Below, in pieces: positions 61,188-64,000 of a stretch of 64,000 bases of DNA (its first letter is position 1; each line of letters begins with the position of its first letter). Under the pieces are notes generated by a model, which saw nothing but the letters and a program-made list of their open reading frames with translations, made no database searches and was not told the origin of the DNA. The stretch is from Arcticibacter pallidicorallinus (lineage in GTDB: Bacteria; Bacteroidota; Bacteroidia; Sphingobacteriales; Sphingobacteriaceae), in assembly GCF_003002875.1 (NCBI RefSeq), contig NZ_PVTH01000001.1, positions 310,001-374,000 on the forward strand, written 5' to 3'. The position numbers were made by a program, and so were the translations under genes.

Positions 61188-64000
61188 ATGGTTTCGATAA
61201 TTAAAATTCCTATCCTTTTTCTCCTGTTTTGCTTCTTCGTGCTTGCAGAAAGTGTATTCGCTCAACGAAGTAAGTATAACTTCAACTCCGGCTGGAAGTA
61301 TAAGGTCGCTGACCTCCAAGGTGCCCAAGGTCCAGGGTTCGACGACTCCGGCTGGAAGGCAGTTACCCTGCCCCATGCTTTCAATGAAGATGAAGCGTTC
61401 AGAGTCGCTATTGACAAGCATAGTACAGGGATCGTATGGTATAGAAAGGGGTTCAGATTACCTGCCGGGCAAGATGATCGTAAGGTGTTTCTCGAATTTG
61501 AGGGTATACGTCAGGCGGGTGACTTTTATTTAAACGGTCAATATATAGGCAAGCATGAGAATGGAGCCATGGCTTTTGGCCTCGATATTACCAACCAGGT
61601 CAAGTATAATGGAGCGGAGAATATCCTTGCCGTTCGGATTGATAACTCCTGGGAATATAAAGAAGTGGCTACGCAGACCAAGTTTCAATGGATCGACAAG
61701 AATTTTAATGCAAACTACGGAGGGATCCCTAAGAACGTCTTTTTGCATATAACAGACAGGCTATACCAAACGCTACCTCTATATTCCAATTTGAAGACAC
61801 AAGGCGTTTATATTTTCGCCAGGGACTTTGATATAGCAGGCAAATCGGCTACAATCACTGCAGAATCGGAGGTCCGCAATGAGTTTCCAACAGCGAAGAG
61901 CTTCCACTTCGAAGTCGAGGTGACCGACTTGCAGGGGAAGTCAGTTAAAGTGTTTCATGGCGGTATTACGCAGATCGAGGCGGGTGAGACCAGTAAGGTC
62001 AGCGCATCTGCAAGACTAGAACAACTTGAATTCTGGAGTTGGGGTTATGGCTACCTGTATACGGTGACCACCCGCCTGAAATCTGATGGAAAGGTTATTG
62101 ATGCCGTTAACACCAAAACCGGGTTCAGAAAGACAGATTTTTCCGACGGGATGGTTCGTTTGAACGACCGGGTTCTTCAGATGAAAGGATATGCCCAGCG
62201 CACCAGTAATGAGTGGCCTGCAATAGGGATGTCCGTGCCTGCATGGGTGTCTGACTTCAGTAATCGGTTAATGGTCAAAAGCAATGCCAACCTCGTGAGA
62301 TGGATGCATATCACCCCCTGGAAGCAGGATGTTGAATCTTGCGATAGGGTGGGCCTGATACAGGCCATGCAGGCCGGTGACGCAGAAAGGGACGTCGAAG
62401 GCATCCGATGGACGCAGCGTACAGCGCTGATGCGTGATGCGATTATCTACAACAGAAACAGTCCGAGCATACTGTTCTACGAATCAGGTAATGAATCTAT
62501 CAGCGAAGCGCATATGCAGGAAATGAAGGCTATTCGCGACCAATATGATCCTCAGGGTGGGAGGGCAGCCGGATCCAGAGAGATGCTTGATAGCAAGGTT
62601 GCCGAATATGGGGGCGAAATGCTGTATATTAATAAAAGTGCCCGGATTCCTATGTGGGCAATGGAATATTCGAGGGATGAAGGGTTACGCAAGTATTGGG
62701 ACGAATATTCTCCCCCCTATCACAAGGACGGAGACGGGCCGCTTCATAAGGGACAAGACGCTAGTATCTATAATCGTAATCAGGACTCACACGCAATAGA
62801 GAACGTCGCCCGATGGTTCGACTACTGGCTTGAGCGTCCGGGCACGGGAGAGCGCTCCAGTGCCGGTGGTGTAAATATTATTTTTTCTGATTCCAACACG
62901 CATTACAGAGGAGCGGAAAATTACCGCCGGAGCGGCGAGGTCGATGCCATGCGTTTACCTAAAGACGGCTACTTCGCACATCAGGTAATGTGGGACGGCT
63001 GGGTTGACATAGAACAACCACGCATTCACATCATCGGACACTGGAACTATGCGCCCGGTACAAAGAAAGATGTTCAGGTTATATCGGGTGCAGAGAAGGT
63101 AGAACTGTTCATCAATGGCTCATCGCAAGGTTTCGGAAAGCAAAGTAAACGGTTCTTGTACACATTTAATGATGTTGCCTGGGTGTCCGGTACGGTGACG
63201 GCGGTTGGGTATGATGAAGCCGGAAAGGAGCTCTGCAGGAAAGAAATCAGTACAGCGGCGAAGCCTCATTCTGTTCGATTGACACTGCAACAGGGTCCGG
63301 GGGGCTTCAAGGCAGATGGTGCGGACCTTTCATTCGTTGATGTAGAAGTAGTGGACGCAAAAGGTAATCGCTGCCCTACTGCTCTTAATCTGATCAGGTT
63401 TGAACTTGAAGGACCTGCGGAGTGGCGTGGTGGAATAGCCCAGGGTCCGGGTAACTATATTCTCTCCAAAACGCTGCCTGTGGAATGCGGCGTAAACAGG
63501 GTGCTTATCCGTTCTACAACACAGCCGGGAAAGATCAAACTAAGAGCATCGGCGGAAGGTTTGAAGCCGGACGCTATAAGCTTTGTTTCAAAGGCAGTTA
63601 AGGAAAGGAATGGCTTGTCAGATGAATTGCCTGGTTCGGAATTACCCGTATATCTCGACCGGGGGCCGACCCCATCAAGTCCTTCATACATCGTTTCGCG
63701 TAAAGCACTTCAAATTGTCAGCGCAAAGGCTGGGTCCAATCAGAATAAGGCGGCTATGAGTTATGATGACAATGAATTGTCCGACTGGTTTAATGATGGA
63801 AACTTGTCTACAGCATGGATCAACTACGAGCTTGATCGCCCGGCTCCAATTAGCGAGGTGACGTTAAAAATGAATAATTTCCGCACGAGAAGCTACCCGC
63901 TACGTATCACCATAGACGGTAAGGAAGTATACCGGGATTCTACGCAACGAAGCCTGGGATACTTCACCGCGAAGTTCAAACCTACTTCAGGTAAAAGTCT
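61188..64000 (+). CDS. GH2-family glycosidase (3' partial)
   Basis: Open reading frame from the ATG at 61188 to the window edge, 937 complete codons with no stop seen. Signal peptide: IPILFLLFCFFVLAESVFAQ. GH2 layout: GWKYKVADLQGA, WKAVTLPHAFNEDE, the jelly roll, then the barrel with YNRNSPSILFYESGNES (Glu436, acid/base) and PMWAMEYSRDEG (Glu493, likely nucleophile). A late part (about residues 850-937, SDWFNDGNLSTAWINYELDRPA) looks like a carbohydrate-binding domain. It differs from the GH2 at 55422 and probably acts on another sugar of rhamnogalacturonan-I. The 3' end lies beyond the window. Confidence 0.88.
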   Translation, partial: MVSIIKIPILFLLFCFFVLAESVFAQRSKYNFNSGWKYKVADLQGAQGPGFDDSGWKAVTLPHAFNEDEAFRVAIDKHSTGIVWYRKGFRLPAGQDDRKVFLEFEGIRQAGDFYLNGQYIGKHENGAMAFGLDITNQVKYNGAENILAVRIDNSWEYKEVATQTKFQWIDKNFNANYGGIPKNVFLHITDRLYQTLPLYSNLKTQGVYIFARDFDIAGKSATITAESEVRNEFPTAKSFHFEVEVTDLQGKSVKVFHGGITQIEAGETSKVSASARLEQLEFWSWGYGYLYTVTTRLKSDGKVIDAVNTKTGFRKTDFSDGMVRLNDRVLQMKGYAQRTSNEWPAIGMSVPAWVSDFSNRLMVKSNANLVRWMHITPWKQDVESCDRVGLIQAMQAGDAERDVEGIRWTQRTALMRDAIIYNRNSPSILFYESGNESISEAHMQEMKAIRDQYDPQGGRAAGSREMLDSKVAEYGGEMLYINKSARIPMWAMEYSRDEGLRKYWDEYSPPYHKDGDGPLHKGQDASIYNRNQDSHAIENVARWFDYWLERPGTGERSSAGGVNIIFSDSNTHYRGAENYRRSGEVDAMRLPKDGYFAHQVMWDGWVDIEQPRIHIIGHWNYAPGTKKDVQVISGAEKVELFINGSSQGFGKQSKRFLYTFNDVAWVSGTVTAVGYDEAGKELCRKEISTAAKPHSVRLTLQQGPGGFKADGADLSFVDVEVVDAKGNRCPTALNLIRFELEGPAEWRGGIAQGPGNYILSKTLPVECGVNRVLIRSTTQPGKIKLRASAEGLKPDAISFVSKAVKERNGLSDELPGSELPVYLDRGPTPSSPSYIVSRKALQIVSAKAGSNQNKAAMSYDDNELSDWFNDGNLSTAWINYELDRPAPISEVTLKMNNFRTRSYPLRITIDGKEVYRDSTQRSLGYFTAKFKPTSGKS

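Overview
The window looks like a chromosome segment of a Bacteroidota bacterium, most likely of the Sphingobacteriaceae (Pedobacter/Mucilaginibacter type). The evidence is the gene content: Bacteroidota-type Wzi, BY-kinase/Wza export genes, lipoprotein signal peptides, and a CE12/PL11/GH105/GH95/GH2 pectin cluster. Genes also show weak Shine-Dalgarno sequences and many 4-nt overlaps. No rRNA, tRNA, CRISPR array, transposase or prophage gene was seen.

Layout. (1) 1-3230: the end of a surface-polysaccharide locus (Alg14/Alg13-like split glycosyltransferase, hexapeptide acetyltransferase, Wzi-like outer-membrane protein), AT-rich by eye and followed by about 870 bp of gene-free AT-rich DNA. (2) 4102-5843: UDP-glucose dehydrogenase and a tiny zinc-ribbon protein, each with its own terminator. 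(3) 5879-13184: a one-direction signalling cluster: BLUF blue-light receptor, then RsbR, RsbS and RsbT stressosome proteins, an ATPase-SpoIIE phosphatase fusion, a histidine kinase with a degenerate RsbT-like N-terminus, a four-PAS protein ending in an isolated DHp helix pair, and a PAS histidine kinase. No sigma factor or response regulator is present. (4) 13168-36340: a large exopolysaccharide locus with three minus-strand operons. The first has two glycosyltransferases, an HldD-like epimerase and the GDP-heptose genes hddA, hddC and gmhB. The second has wza, two glycosyltransferases, a WecG/TagA enzyme, a Wzc-type tyrosine kinase, a Wzy-like protein and a GDP-mannose 3,5-epimerase-like protein. 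The third has a COG5610-like HAD protein and a flippase. A plus-strand flippase/DUF5672/beta-helix operon and a second beta-helix lipoprotein lie between them. A near-identical motif of about 18 bp sits upstream of each of the three minus-strand operons. (5) 36659-41455: accessory or stress genes (membrane-anchored unknown, zinc alcohol dehydrogenase, baeRF-like protein, OBAP lipoprotein, cyanophycinase). (6) 41460-45876: a GH1-RmlD fusion, a glycosyltransferase and a second GH1-like protein. (7) 46475-50099: a large secreted protein of unknown function and a metallophosphoesterase. (8) 50243-64000: a plus-strand rhamnogalacturonan-I/pectin cluster (GH105, GH95, CE12, GH2, PL11, CE12, GH2), with the last GH2 gene running off the window. 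No SusC/SusD pair is visible.

How they fit. Ugd, GDP-heptose and GME-type enzymes would supply activated sugars. The glycosyltransferases would build a repeat unit, the flippases and Wzy would move and polymerise it, and Wzc/Wza would export it. The stressosome block could link blue light to a two-component output encoded elsewhere. The last block would attack the acetylated rhamnose-galacturonate backbone of pectin and its galactose or fucose/L-galactose side groups. Functions come from motif recognition by eye; no database search was run.
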